NCBI GenBank assembly: GCA_022496185.1 | Contig: WTXG01000254.1 | Location: 1-51,160, forward strand | Source of the DNA: Multifurca ochricompacta | Lineage: Eukaryota; Basidiomycota; Agaricomycetes; Russulales; Russulaceae | Direction: 5' to 3' | DNA length: 51,160 nt | Shown: one piece after another, positions 1-12,432 of the stretch | Layout of the letters: the number at the start of each line of letters is the position of its first letter | Position numbering within the stretch: position 1 is the first letter of the stretch | Notes under the pieces: generated by a model | What the model was told of the DNA's origin: nothing | Database searches by the model: none | Seen by the model: the letters and a program-made list of their open reading frames with translations, nothing else | Position numbers and translations under genes: made by a program

Positions 1-1465
1 CAGTCATCTGGACAGTGTATCGAATGCTTCCAGAGATATCAACTTGAGTGTGGCATCCCACATCCACGCAAGATCCCTCTCCACAGCAATATTCGATGGG
101 GATCAGCATTTCTCATGTTGGACTGCTCTTATGCCCTTCGACAGGTGAGTACTTGTATATTTAATAGTTCTTTTCTTTTGACAAGTGATGACAGCCAATC
201 AATCGATTCATTGTATCTGCTGATGAACGTTTCGGCAACATCACGACCATCAGAAAGGGTGGACAGATCATCAAGCACATCCCATGGTCAGCATTCAAAT
301 TATCTGAAGATGATTGGAGCCGAGTATGCGATGTGAAGGATATCTTAGCGGTGCGTGTTTACAAATCTATGTACTTCCCACTACTGACCACTAGTCCAGG
401 ATTTGAGGGCCATCCAGCACTACTTCTCCCCCGAGCGGCAGCCAACCTTGTGGCGTGCCCTTCCAGCAATTGAGGAACTACAGACAGCCTGGGAAACAAA
501 AGCTGATGATGTGCAATATGCTGCATACAGGCCTGCAATTACCGATGGGCTAAACAAGCTGAACAAGTACTATTCTCGCTTTGACGAGAAACCTTACTAT
601 GTGCTCTCATTACGTATGTGAACAGATCTCTTAGTGACGCAGCATTCAATTCCATCTTATAGTTCTCCATCCATACTACAAACTCCAGTACATCAAGTTA
701 GCTTGGGGAGGAGAGGAGGAACAGGCTGAGGATCGTGCAGCAGGAAACTGGGATGCAAAAAACTGGCAAGACGAGGCCCAGAAGATTCTTGAAACAATGG
801 TATGTGTAATGCCCTATATCTTCCCAAAATCCACTGACACTACTCTTACAGATGGAAGCCTACTGGAAGACACGACCTAGAGCACCAACAGTAATGATGC
901 CAACCACTACCCCAGAGTCTTCTGATACCAGAAGTTTGCCGACCACATCCTTTCTTTCCAAGTTTGACAAACATCGCCAGATGCTTCTGACACAGGAGGG
1001 GGATGAAGGGTGGGCTGCTGAACTACAATGATATCTCAAGGATGTTCCTGCAGATGTCACCAAGGAGACAGACATTGTGGAATGGTGGCAGGTTTGTGGG
1101 CAATTCATTGATTTTCTACCTATCTATCTAAGGTACAATTTCAGGATCATTGCCAGCTTTTTCCGACACTCACACGGATTGCACTTGATGTCCTCCCCTG
1201 TCAGGCATCATCTGTACCCTGTGAGCGACTTTTTTCAGCAAGTAAACAAACTGCCGAGGACCGCCGTTCGCGTTTGGGTGCAGGACGATTTGAAGAACTT
1301 CAGATAATGAAGTTTGCATGGCGTAACACAATCACTGACCTTGCTGCATGGAACTCAGCTGAGGTAGAGGAGGTGGACCTCAAGTGTTATGCAGATCTTT
1401 TAGAGGCAGATGCCATGCTTGCTGAATTTGATAAGTATGCAGATGACATGGTTGTAGACTGTTGA
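1..1465 (+). pseudogene. hAT-family transposase, C-terminal part, spliced remnant
   Basis: C-terminal part of a cut-and-paste hAT transposase; the N-terminus lies off the window. Six exons joined by short GT-AG introns read as one frame: 1-144, 195-350, 400-613, 663-799, 852-1091 and 1145-1465. Exon 1 holds the RWGSAFLML segment typical of the catalytic region. Exon 3 holds the NKYYSRFDEKPYYVLSLLLHP stretch split at its end by an intron. The last exon holds the hAT dimerisation block (LPCQASSVPCERLFSASKQ then RLGAGRFEELQIMKFAW). One in-frame stop, TGA at 1029-1031, sits where an arginine codon CGA is plausible, so the copy is probably dead. The exon structure is read by eye. Family assignment rests on the C-terminal hAT block and is firm. 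It might belong to the same hAT group as the TIR element ending at 5073, but nothing in the window proves that. Confidence 0.85.
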
Positions 1466-1491
1466 ATAAACTTTATTATGACTACATTAGA

Positions 1492-2141
1492 TTAGAAGTA
1501 GCCATCGCAGTAGAGTAGAACGTTAAGACGTTCTAATATAATTATGCTTGTGTTTCTATCTGATGACTGTGGCCTGGATGCGAGATTGAGCCGTCTGTGA
1601 AGCGTGAGAATATCCACTTTGGGTTTGGGTGCAACTGCCACCATGTGTATGTGTTCAACTTCATACAGCCCATTGGGGCTTATGCTGATTTTGCCCAATC
1701 TCCTTTTGTATCTTTGATTTTGCAATCCTGGCCTTCAAAGGAAACAGTAACAAGTATTTGCAATACATCCAATGGATACAATGGTGAGTCTAATTTCAAG
1801 TGTGTATGAGGTGTCTCTGAGAATAACTGGTGTGGTCTTCAGCCCATTCGACACCTCGATTTGAAGATTGCCAGTCCCGATGGCATAGAAGACTCATTTG
1901 TCAGCTGCAGTGATAGCTCTGGGTGGAATGGATCGATAAGAAGTGAAACATTGGAGGAATGGGAAGATGTGTTGTGAAGCACCAGAGTCATAAAGCTCGG
2001 TTTCAGTGGTAAGTTCTGCACTTGCTGTGTCATGTACTGATATGTTTTGTAGATTGCTTTGATCTTGCATTGTCTTGAGGGCACACATGTACGCTGACAT
2101 GTAAAGCGGTAGAGCATTCGCCACCTATCAAATGCCTGCAC
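1492..2141 (-). pseudogene. Copia retrotransposon fragment (protease to GAG-pre-integrase)
   Basis: Decayed piece of a Ty1/copia polyprotein on the minus strand. The aspartic protease signature YDSGASQH lies near 1965-1990, followed by a LQIEV-type segment near 1850. A GAG-pre-integrase segment (PNGLYEVEH, then VDILTLHRRL) lies at about 1580-1690. The same order and similar wording occur in Copia #2 at 12,060-12,560, so this is a relative of that family rather than of Copia A/B. Gag, integrase and RT are missing and several frame changes are needed. A weak LTR-like match near 4640-4860 could belong to the same old element. Confidence 0.7.
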
Positions 2142-2195
2142 CTCAAGATCACACTACTACACCCCCCCGAGTCACCCCCACGGTGGATGGTGGTC

Positions 2196-3093
<898 letters not shown>

Positions 3094-3239
3094 TGAGGCT
3101 CACGTCTTAAGCCTCCACCTCATCCTTGGCAGTATTCTCGCCCCCATATGCTCCTCTCTATCATCCCCCTCAATTGGTTGTTGTTACAATTCATGTCTTA
3201 ATTAATCTCACTTTCTGTTTCTAGAAGTGTCATTCGCCT

Positions 3240-4680
3240 TCAGTTCAAGGTTCTCATCCGGTGTCCAGCACTGCCTCACCATTCCATCACTGGCACCACC
3301 CAGGTCCAGGTATGGGACATGACAGTCCGCCACCTCCGCCCCATTTGACTCCTGTGCTGCCACACCACCAGCCGCACTACCAACCTTCTTATCAACATGT
3401 GCACCAACCTATACCAAGTCCTCGATTACGAACTTTTGACTGGAACATGAAGATGACCCTATGTATCGGCACAAGCGCGAGCAACAACACTCATCATCCT
3501 CGCCTTCCTCCTCCCCGCGACCTGCCTCCGCCATCCAGTTGGGTGCCACAACTCCACAGCCTTGGCAAGCACCACAGCCACAGCCACCACTGGAGCCGGA
3601 ACTGACGACGAGGATGGATTTTACTGTACCAAAAGTTATCATCAATAGCAATAATGGTGATGATGGCATACTTGGTGGTGAATTATCTGACAAACCACCA
3701 GCAGTCGAGATGAACGTGGGCATGAGAGTGGGAATGGGAGTGGACGTGGACACGGACGTGACCGACATCACCATCGAACTGTTAATGGAAGCTCTCAGCA
3801 AAGCCGTATCGGATAACACTTTTGCCGTCTCCGCTATCCCTCTTGTCACCCATCATCATCATCATCACCCCTTCTTCCACTTCTACTTCTACTCGTCGTC
3901 GACCTGGTGTGCATCCTCCATCACTGAACATAGAAATTGATTCTGTACATGTCAATATGGGCAATGGCAGGCGGACAGTCGCGTTTGGGTGGCATGCTGG
4001 AGGTGTGTAATGCTATGTATCATCCTACCTGAGGCCCATCAATGTGTTCTTAGTTGCTGGAACACTCAAGGCACTCGTTGCAATGGCACACAAATACTTG
4101 GAACATGGGGTTGCATCTCCATTCCTCGTGAGTATCCACTTCCTTCCTTAGCCCTTGTAGCTAATGTGGAACGGTCTTTGTAGTATGCCCCCCGCCCGCA
4201 TACATCACCATATCTTGACACTCACCATGCTCAACTAAGGTATATTGGAAGCCAAGTTGCTGAACATGGCACTCCGAAAAGTTCGGGCCAATGGTCTTTG
4301 GTGTCACAGGGTAAGTGAATTAGTGCTGAGCAGCTGTGTAGGTCTCACAAAATGGATTTCAAGCAATGGGAATGTCACCCAGGGCATACTTTCCATACTG
4401 TCAGAGCTTCCAATTGTTATGGTTAGCACAGAGGAATTGCTCACACTTGTCAATGACCCGGGTATATAATTTCCATCCCATCTCTACTTCATCTGAAAAC
4501 TTTGTTATAATGTCCAGAAACTGATTTATGGAAGATATACATTGTTCATGCCCTCCCCAACTCTTATCTGTCCTGTATTGATGGTTCTCCCTACAAGTGT
4601 CCTGACTACTATGCAATTATAGATGCAAAAGAAGATGAGCAGGGATGCGTGAGAGGTGGAAGTGGAAGCAAAGCAAGACT
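3240..4680 (+). pseudogene. Unidentified spliced gene remnant, low complexity
   Basis: I do not recognise this gene. The plus strand holds a His/Pro/Ser-rich stretch (about 3255-3450), a one-base frame change, then an open stretch at about 3461-3835 with MYRHKREQQ, PRPASAIQLG and MDFTVPKV. Further exon-like pieces with GT-AG borders follow, such as one ending before the GTGAGT at about 4129 and another ending before the GTAAGT at about 4311. The poly-His run at 3850-3868 is a CAT repeat and probably not coding. It lies just after the MYST fragment, so it could be the 3' part of that gene with the catalytic domain lost, but no residue pattern proves this. CpG content is high compared with the rest of the window. 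Confidence 0.35.
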
Positions 4681-4860
4681 CTGTTGTTGATACAAGTACT
4701 CTTATAGGTTTTTTATACAATTTATGCTACAATAGGAGTCCTTTTAAAATATCATGAAGTTGTGCTTGTATACTAGTGAAAATGATGGAGAAATGAAAAA
4801 TTTGTACAGTAATAGTAATAGGAGTCAAAATGGAATAACAGAATGTAATGCAAGAATTGC
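4681..4860. other. Intergenic; possible decayed Copia #2-type LTR
   Basis: No gene seen. Short matches to the Copia #2 LTR (TTTTATACAATTTA, AATAGGAGT, AATGCAAGAA in the same order) suggest a heavily diverged LTR cut off by the hAT element that starts at 4861. The call is weak. Confidence 0.25.
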
Positions 4861-5073
4861 AAGTGTCTGGGAACCGACCTCTGACCGGTTCTGAACTGGT
4901 CATGTGAGAACCGGTTGGAACCGGTTGTTGGACCAAAAGTGAACCGCTATAGACCAGTCCTAAGAAGTCCGGTCTGCAGTTGGTCTATATTTGAGTTACT
5001 ATAGACCGGTTGCCGGTCCGGTCCACATGAAATTTATTGAAAAAACCGGACTGGACCGGACTTTTAAACACTA
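4861..5073. mobile_element. hAT-type MITE, one end only
   Basis: About 210 bp of ACCGGTCC-rich sequence ending in the terminal repeat CTTTTAAACACTA at 5061-5073. It is homologous in reverse orientation to 31,045-31,285, the left end of a complete element with matching terminal repeats and an 8-bp target duplication. The other end is missing here. This copy keeps many CpG sites (GACCGGT), whereas the 31-kb copy has mostly GACTGGT or GACCAGT, so the latter has decayed further. The 8 bp that would be its target duplicate are 5074-5081. Confidence 0.7.
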
Positions 5074-6754
5074 GCTCTGAATGATGGTCAGTGGCTATAC
5101 AAGAAGACTTAGATCTAGACACTGTTATGCCAAAATGATCACGTCGTCTGAATCCTCGCTTTTATAATGAGGATAATGCAGAGTTTGTGCAAGGTTCATC
5201 CAGACTTGGGACCATGGAGCTGCTAAATGCTGCTGGTGTCTCTTACAGAGACCCCCTGACTTTTCAGGAGGCAATGCAGTCTGATAATGCCACTGAGTGG
5301 CTTGAAGCATGTCAATATGAAATAGATGCTTTAAAAAGGTTAAATGTGTGGTGCCTTGAGAATCTTCCTGAAGGAAGAAAGGCTGTCAAATCCAAATGGG
5401 TTTTTAAGCTGAAACCAGATGGACGGTTTCGTGCTAGGCTTGTGGCAAAAGGTTTCACTCAAATAGAAGGAGTGGACTTTGATGAAACATTCTCCCCAGT
5501 CGCCAGATTTGAATCACTTCGTTTATTACTAGCGTTAGCTGCACTAGAAGATTGGGAAATCCACCAGATGGATGTCAAGTCAGCATTCCTTCATGGCGAT
5601 CTGGATGAGGAGATTTATATGGAGCAACCTGTTGGTTTCGTCATTGCTGGACAAGAGTCCAAAGTTTGTAGACTACAAAAAGCATTATACAGTCTCAAAC
5701 AAGCCTCCCAAGCATGGAATCTACAATTTCATGCAGTTCTTACTGAATTGGGCTTTACTCGGACGTACTCTGATGCAGGAGTATATGTGTATCATCACCA
5801 TGGGGGGGATGATTCACTTTTCGTCATTCTTTATGTTGATGACATCACTATACTTGGATCTTCAAAAGATAAGATAACATGACTGACTTGGGAGAAATCC
5901 AGTCATATCTCAGTGTTAACATCACCAGAGATCATCCTAACAAGACGCTGGAAATTGATCAGGCAGCTTATGTTTTGTCTATTCTTGAGAAGTTTGGGAT
6001 GAGGGATTCCAATCCAGTATACACTCCCTTACCAGCCGGCGCGGATGCACATCTGGTCAAGTTTGAAGGCCAGGCATCTACTTCAGAAATAAAGAAGTAC
6101 CAACAACTAATGGGGTCACTGCTATGGGTGCAGATTGGAAGCAGACCCGACATTAGCTTTGCTGTTGCACACCTTAGTCAATATGCTTCCAATCCTTCAC
6201 AACATCATCTGCGCCTAGCAAAGTATGTTCTAAAGTACCTAAATGCTACTATGAACTGCAGGGTGCGATATTCTGGAGGGAATGAAGAGAGTGGCCTTCA
6301 TGGCTTTGCAGATTCCTCATGGGGAGATCAAGAGGACTGCCACTCCACGTCAGGCTACGTCTATATGCTTGCAAATGGAGCCATATCCTGGTGCTCTAGA
6401 AAGCAAAAGACTGTAGCACAGTCCACCACAGAAGCTGAATACATGAGCCTAGCTGAGGCTTCAAATCAGGCTGCGTGGTATAGGACGTTTATGGAGGAAT
6501 TGGGATATGAAGTTACTTCACCCATTCAACTCCATTGTGACAACAAGGGTGCTGTAGACTTAGCATTAAACCCTGTCACAGGAAGGCGGTCAAAACATAT
6601 ACCAATAAAGTACCATGCTATCAGGGAGTATGTTGAATCGCATCTAATCAATTTAGTGCAAACTCCCACTGGTGAAATGCTGGCAGATGGCTTCACAAAG
6701 TCTCTACCAAGAGCATCACATGAAAACATGGTTACTAAACTTGGACTTATATGA
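5074..6754 (+). pseudogene. Copia #1 pol remnant (RT and RNase H), 5'-truncated
   Basis: C-terminal part of a Ty1/copia polyprotein that copies its RNA to DNA. Reverse transcriptase spans about 5330-5990 (KSKWVFKLKPDG, FSPVARFESLR, MDVKSAFLHG, then the catalytic YVDD near 5831). RNase H spans about 6280-6680 (HGFADSSWGD, TEAEYMSL, HCDNKGAVDLALN, KHIPIKYH). Compared with Copia A and B/C, 34 bp are missing at about 5879, between two ATG trinucleotides, which shifts the frame. TGA stops near 5082 and 5137 sit where arginine codons are likely. Gag, protease and integrase are gone; the hAT end at 5073 marks the truncation. Its 3' LTR follows at 6963. Confidence 0.9.
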
Positions 6755-6962
6755 GTATATTCTCGACCTCGAGAGTGACGCAAGAAGTGTGTGCACGTTG
6801 TTGACCTCGAATGTGACATCAGAAGTGTGCAACTAAAACGTGTTTTAGTTTGCATAATACACTTCAGATCACTCCTCTCCTCTCGTCAACTCACTCTCAT
6901 GCCTCTTATTGGCGATATGCTCATTTAACTCATTTTGACCTGATGCCTTAATCATGGAGGGA
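6755..6962 (+). other. Copia #1 3' internal untranslated region and PPT
   Basis: Non-coding stretch between the RNase H stop and the LTR. It ends in the purine tract GGAGGGA immediately before TGTTGACAC; the same GGAGGGA precedes the LTR at 36,246 on the minus strand, which supports it as the plus-strand primer (PPT). Confidence 0.7.
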
Positions 6963-7457
6963 TGTTGACACGGTATGTGTCTTGAGGTGCTTCAGGCATC
7001 TAGGTTAGGGTCTAAGCTGTGCAAGATTAGATTAGATAAAGATTTGGAGTCTCGGACTTTTTACCATATCATTATTACTTTCTTTCTCGCGATGCGCAGC
7101 AGCTGACTGATGTACCTTAGTAATCCTGTGTAGCATGTGATATCTCACTGGCCAATGGCCTTTATCCCTCAGTAGTACATTCTAGTGCATTCCATTGCGC
7201 ACAGACCACCCCTTGAGTAGTATATAAGGGTGTCTGTTTCGTCTCTTACACTTCAGAGTTTTCTTCTCCTCTGAAGTGTAAGTCACAGTCCTTCTACTTA
7301 CTACCCTACCTATAACTAACCGTCTCTTGTAGATAACTTGTTTCTAGGTGTGTAGTATAGTAATATAAGAGTTTTCTTCTCCTCTGAAGTATAACTTGTT
7401 TCTAGCCTTACACGCTAACCACAGTCAGTATCACTGCGCGCACATGCCTGTTCTTCA
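6963..7457 (+). repeat. Copia #1 3' LTR
   Basis: 495-bp LTR starting TGTTGACACGG and ending about CTGTTCTTCA. It shares order and content with the LTRs at 7606-8048 and 35,727-36,246: GATTAGATT, GGCCAATGGCC, GCACAGACCA, TATATAAGG, a hairpin, then AACCACAGTCAGTA. A tract of about 70 bp (TTCTTCTCCTCTGAAGT followed by ACTTGTTTCTAG) is duplicated near the 3' end, as it is in the 35.7-kb LTR. The right border is set by comparing the three copies and may be off by a few bases. Confidence 0.85.
7220..7282 (+). promoter_or_regulatory. Copia LTR promoter: TATA box and 5' transcript hairpin
   Basis: TATATAAGG at 7221-7229 is followed by a perfect 14-bp inverted repeat (CTTACACTTCAGAG at 7245-7258 and CTCTGAAGTGTAAG at 7269-7282) with a 10-nt loop. 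By its distance from the TATA box, the hairpin should sit at or just after the transcription start. The same layout occurs in both other LTRs of this family. Confidence 0.65.
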
Positions 7458-7605
7458 TTGCCAACCCAAAACCTAGAAGACCAATCAGTAACACAGAGCC
7501 TTGAAAGAATCTCACCTGTAAACCAAAACTGCTTTGCACTTCTCACAAGCAACTCCCTGACTGAGAGCATCCCACATGATGCTGAACCACCAAACCCTGA
7601 CTTCT
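7458..7605. other. Short spacer between two LTRs
   Basis: 148 bp with an open plus-strand frame that I cannot assign. It may be part of the host sequence in which the LTR at 7606 landed. Confidence 0.3.
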
Positions 7606-8048
7606 TGTTGACACAGGACATGTCTGGAGATGCTTCAGGCATCTAAGGTTCGCTTCAGCTGTAGATTAGATTAGATTAGATTCTGGAGTATCAGACTTTT
7701 TATGTTATCTTTATTACATTTTTTCTCACCTTACTCAGCTGATTAGTGATGGACTTAGTAATGTGCAGTATAGCATGTGATTCTCCTTTGGCCAATGGCC
7801 TTTGTCCCTCATCTTTATTGTCTGGCACTTGTGGACTTATTCCCAATGTGCACAGACCATCCCTTGGGGTATATAAGGGTGTCTGTTTCATCTCTTTCAC
7901 TTCAGAGTTCTTCTAACCTCTGAAGTGTAAGTTCCCTTCTACATTACTCTTTACTTCCTATAGACTAACACTCTTATGTAGAACTTGTCTTTATCTAGCC
8001 TAACTGCTACTAACCACAGTCAGTAACCAGCAGCATGATTGTTCAACA
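7606..8048 (+). repeat. Second LTR of the Copia #1/A family (solo or orphan)
   Basis: 443-bp LTR with inverted ends TGTTGA...TCAACA. The TATA box (TATATAAGG near 7871) and a 10-bp hairpin (7898-7907 with 7918-7927) match the other LTRs, but the 70-bp internal duplication is absent. The flanks CTTCT and GAGTT do not form a target duplication, so it may have arisen by recombination with another copy or lost one flank. Confidence 0.8.
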
Positions 8049-8523
8049 GAGTTATGTGCAGGGTCCTCCACTAATGAAAGGGCTTGTCAAACAGGAGTAT
8101 GGCATCCAATGACTTGTTGCTTCAGGGAAGGGCAAGAGGATGTCTTTTGTCCAGTCTTCTGTATCAAGGACTGGTTCTGTGCAAGGACACTTGACATCAA
8201 AAGTGAAGAACCATGCCCAGCCTCATGCCACCTTTCAGTCTTTTGGGTGACTAACTTGCCACAGTTACATGCACAGAGACATTTAGCAGTCATGACTGAG
8301 GAACAGACAAATGTTGATATTGTTCAGAATGTCCAGTCCTTGAATATCCTCAGGTTTCCAGCTAGAGTTGGCCACTCACATTTACAAAGCAACAGTCTAT
8401 GTCAAGCAGTACACCAGCAGATCCACTCATAACCCACCCAACTTGTCCATTTGCATCAGATCTGTCAGGCATTGAGCATGTGCCATGGATCAAAATGGAA
8501 GTCATAGTCTGTAATGTCAAGCA
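8049..8523 (+). pseudogene. SPT5-like KOW-domain protein remnant, upstream part
   Basis: Plus-strand coding remnant that ends in the reading VPWIKMEVIVCNVKH just before the AAGCA duplication of Copia #2. It resumes at 14,232 in the same frame with PMKGYHAIVKDVLPLQDT. The block W-I-x-x-E-V then K-G-Y-x-x-x-V-K-D-V resembles the KOW motifs of SPT5-type transcription elongation factors, whose paralogues are common in Agaricomycetes. Upstream of about 8380 the frame breaks and I cannot follow the protein. Identification is from memory of the family pattern, so moderate. Confidence 0.5.
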
Positions 8524-9153
8524 TGGAGGGAATAGACTATAGATAGGGGGTACCGGTGTTAGTCCGGTACGGCAAGCTGAATTTGCTGGTACAATTGGTG
8601 ATAGCAAGGAAATCGACCTAAGAGCAGAGCGAGCGTGAATAAGAGTAAAAGCAATTGTTAAGTTTGCTTTTATGAGAACTAAGTTGAAGCAGACAAGTGG
8701 ATGGAAATGATCAAAACTGGATACTTGATTTAAGACAAACTACTAGGGCTTTTATACAATTTAACTATAGGAGTAAATATAGGGGAGATAGCACAGTAAA
8801 GTCGAAACTGCAGGCCAAAGATCTGGCCAGAGAATCATACAATGTAAACTACAAGTCAATCAGAATCAAATGTGAGGCAAGGAATGCAAGAAACAGGGGT
8901 GCACAAAAGAAGTGGATCTGTAATGTATAACTGTGTGGGTTTTAGTCATGCTAGTATAAAATGAGACCAGAATAAAATGAGAATGGAAATATAAAATGCA
9001 TTAACTCTTCCAAACATAAAACCATAATTTTGAAGTAATCTTGAGTAGCCACAAATGAACACAGCAATAATCTTGTGTCTGAGTGCAATCTTGACACTCC
9101 TAAGATCCTTCTCCTCTGGCCGGGCCAGTCTGTCCAGAATGTGCAATGCAGCA
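8524..9153 (-). repeat. Copia #2 3' LTR
   Basis: 630 bp; on the minus strand it begins TGCTGCATTG and ends CCCTCCA. It is preceded on that strand by the purine tract GAAGGGGAG (9154-9162), the likely PPT. Confidence 0.95.
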
Positions 9154-9160
9154 CTCCCCT

Positions 9161-11113
9161 TCAAGTGTGACAAATCCCAAGGTTTTGAATGTGAGTAGCA
9201 ACCTTGTACTTGGGAAGTGCCTTCATAAGGATGTCTGCAGTCATGTCTTCTGTGGGACAGTACTTGAGTCCAATTTGTTTATCAGTAATCATTTGGTGAA
9301 TAAAATGGAATCGAATGTCGATGTGTTTGGTGTGCGCATGGTAGTTATCATCTTCTGCAAGTCAGATTGCAGCTTGATTGTCACATAGTAAGGGTGTCAG
9401 AGTGAGTGTGATATCGAATAGGGACTTGAGAAGGCATCGCATCCAAATGCACTCCTTGGCTGCATGAGTTGCGGCCACATATTTGGCTTCTGCGGTAGAA
9501 AGGGTAATTAGCTCTTGCTTTCGTGAAGCCCAAGAGACTGCTCCGCTGTCAATGAGGAAAGCAAAGCCAGATATTGCATGGTGGTGTTCTTGTGACACTC
9601 CATCTGCATCCGTGTATCCAATAAGGTCATGCGCTTGATTACCGTAAGTGAGTTTGTATGACTTGGTACTGTTGAGGTAGCAAAAGATTCATTTCACTGC
9701 TTGCCAGTGGATTTTGCCTGGGTTTTCAAGGAATTGAGATAGCATTGATACGGCAAAGGTGATGTCAGGTTGTGTGGCAACAGAGGCGTACATGAGGCTG
9801 CCAATAGCCTCGCAGTAGGGTGTCTTCTTCATATGCGCCGCTTCAGTAGTGTTGCTTGGTGCATCGGACTTGTTGTAGTATGCCCCTGAGACAATTGGGG
9901 TTGTGTATGGTTTTGAATCGCTAAGTGCAAATCTGGTGAGAATGGTGTCGATGTAGGCTGTCTGGGAAAGTGAGATAGTTCGTGTGTTACGGTTGTGCGA
10001 GATCTTGATGCCCAAGAGCCAGTGGACTGGACCAAGGTCTGTGAGGGAATAATGGTTGTTGAGCTTCTGCTTGTATTCTGTGATAAACGCTTCACAGCTG
10101 CCTGTGATAATGCAATCATCAATGTGGATTGCTAGGATAGTCAGGTGTCCTCTGCTGCAAGTGGAGAACACTCCAGGGTCAGCTTTGTTGATGTGGAAGC
10201 CTAGATCATTGAGAGTGCAGTACAACATGTTGTACCACTTGTGTCCAGCTTGTTTGAGGCCATACAGGGATTTGTGTAGTGTTGTAACCAGGGGGGATTG
10301 CATGTAGATGTTTTCATTGTCGTCAAGCTCGCCATTTAGATATGCCCCATTGAAGTCGAAGCTGTCGATCTCCCAGTCGTGTCGAGTGACCAAGGTGAGG
10401 ATAGTGCAAAAGCTTGCTAGCCTGGCAACGGGGGAAAAGGTGTCAAAATAATCCACCCCAAACCTCTGGGTGAATCCACAAGCTACGAGTTGCACCTTGT
10501 ACTTCTTGATGGTGCCGTCTGATTTTCGCTTGATGCAGAAAACCCATTTGCTGCCAATGATGTTCTTGCCGGCGGGGTGCAGAACTGTGGACCATGTTCC
10601 AGCCTTCTCGAGTGTGTCAATCTTGCAATCCATGGCTTCCTGCCATTTTGGCCAATCTTGCCGGGATTGCACATCTGAGAGTGTCTTCAGGTCGCCTTCT
10701 ATATCATTGATGGCAGCCTCCATAGCATCTTCACAATCTGCAGAGTAAGCGAACTCAGGGGTTATAGTGCTAGAAGCGCTGTATCTGGGCCAGTCAGGAT
10801 GATAGTACTGGTGTGCCTGTTCACTGCCAGTACTCAGATCCTCTTGCTCTTCATAAGGCAATGCTTTGCCTCTAAGTTTTTGAGTGATGTAGTATGAGGG
10901 TTTTGAGGTGCGCATTGACCTGTGCGTTGGTTTGGGTGCTGGTTCTTTGCTCTTGCCTTTGTCCCTTGATGGTGGTGCCAGAGTCAGGGAGGGTGTATAG
11001 TAATCTTGTGCCTCTTCATCAGGCATCTCTTCTTCGCCGCTTTCTGTAGCATATGGTGGTTGCGGGCCTTGAGGGGAAGTGGTGGGTAGAAGAGGTGCCT
11101 TTTCGGAAGGCAT
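9161..11113 (-). pseudogene. Copia #2 reverse transcriptase and RNase H
   Basis: The RT domain runs about 10,720 down to 10,000 (GSKWVFCIKRKSDG, FSPVARLASF, DFNGAYLNGEL, YGLKQAGHKWY). The catalytic motif reads HIDD in AIHIDDCIITG. RNase H runs about 9640 down to 9300 (SGFAFLIDSGAVSWASRKQ, TAEAKYVA, LCDNQAA, HTKHIDIRFHF). The reading frame is open for 474 codons from 11,113 to 9692 and is then broken by TGA at 9689-9691 (VK*IF, probably VKRIF, CGA to TGA). It resumes through RNase H to a stop at 9161-9163. A Ser/Pro/acidic linker (about 11,113-10,850) joins it to integrase. Confidence 0.9.
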
Positions 11114-11140
11114 TCCTCCTGGTGGGGAAGGTGTGGAGGT

Positions 11141-12432
11141 TCACATGGTGGTTCTGGACAATGGTGTAGATGGCGTTGGGGGTGGTGCTGGAGCAGGAGG
11201 TGGTGGTGCCAGGGCTTGTACTTGCTGTGGTGCAATAAAGTGTGGCACTTTGCTGTAGACTGTAATGTTAGGGTCTACAAATTTGACATTCCACTCAACC
11301 GAGATGGAATTCTTGTGCAGCCAATATATTCTGTGTGCATGAGTACTATCAGCATCGTATCCAACCCAGTGTGCTTCGATGCTGCGTGTGTCTAGTTTTG
11401 AGCCTGCATCGGAGTGGACCCAAATGCATTGTCCCCATTCTGGAACGTTTGATAAATTTGGCTTGCTGCCGTAGAGTTTCTCGAAAGGAGTTGTCATGCC
11501 AAGAGCCCTAGTAGAAGTGCAGTTCTTAAGCCAAACCACATGAAAGAGTGCCTCGCCCCAAAGATACTTGGGCAGGCCAGAGTGATAAAGGAAAGCCCGC
11601 ATGTGCTCAAGGAGTCTGCAGTTCAGAGATTCTGCGACTCCGTTGTGCTGCAGGGTGTTGTGGGTTGTGAGATGTTGTTCTGTGCCTTGTTGTTGCAAGA
11701 GTTTGGTGAATTCTGATCTGGTGAATTCACCACCGTGATCAGATCTGAGAGCCTTGATGGTTGCTCCATGTTGTGTCTGCACCCAAGCTGCAAAGGCACA
11801 GTAAGCTGGAAGAGTTTCATCCTTGGTGCACAAGACATTGATTCGTGTGAAGTGAGTATGATCATCTGTAAAAGTTACATAATATCTTCGTCCTCCAAGG
11901 CTGGCTATAGGAGAGGGTCCCCAGACGTCAGAGTGGACTTCAGCTCCAAAGTTCTTCGCAGGAGGAGCAACTTGCTTGCTCCTGATCACCTTGTGAGTCA
12001 TTTTTGCATACTTGCATGAATCACAGATAATCGGAGATCTGTCATTGATGAGTTTGACACCTTCAATCATGTTGCTGCAGATGAGGCCTCAGATGGAGTT
12101 GGCCAAGATGTGGCCAAGACACCAGTGCATGGTGTGAATGTCGACTTGTTCTGCTGCGCTTGCAGTAACAGTGGAGAGAATGGCGGAAGAGGCATGTTTG
12201 ACCTTGTACAGGCCATTGGTGCTTGTTGGGATGGTGCTGATAACTTTGCCCGACTTGTTTGTGATTTTGCATGCATCTTGGTAAAAGAGACTGATGAACC
12301 AGCAGCGGTGATCCGGGCAATCAGGATAATGGTGAATGCCATTTCTGGCATGTGCAGTGCGTTGCAAAGGAGAACTGGCATAGTGACACTGCCGTTTGGA
12401 ACTTCGATCTGCAGATCGCCAGCACCTATCAC
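11141..12432 (-). pseudogene. Copia #2 GAG-pre-integrase and integrase
   Basis: The integrase reads from the zinc-binding part (CDSCKYAKMTHK near 12,010) into the DDE core: EVHSDVWGP, then LRSDHGGEFT, then HNGVAESLNCRLLEHMR with the catalytic glutamate. It inserts the cDNA into the chromosome. Upstream, the GAG-pre-integrase region (NGLYKVKH, VDIHTMHWCLGH) lies at about 12,080-12,250 but needs frame changes. The C-terminal Pro-rich linker continues towards the RT. The core itself is open from 12,070 to 11,141. Confidence 0.85.

Noticed and set aside
3822..3964. Open frames with poly-His or poly-Met on both strands
   Set aside because: They come from a CAT/ATG simple repeat at 3850-3868 and carry no conserved motif.
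7606..8048. LTR at 7606 as 5' LTR of an element running to the right
   Set aside because: No convincing PBS or gag follows, and there is no target duplication. Left as an orphan LTR.
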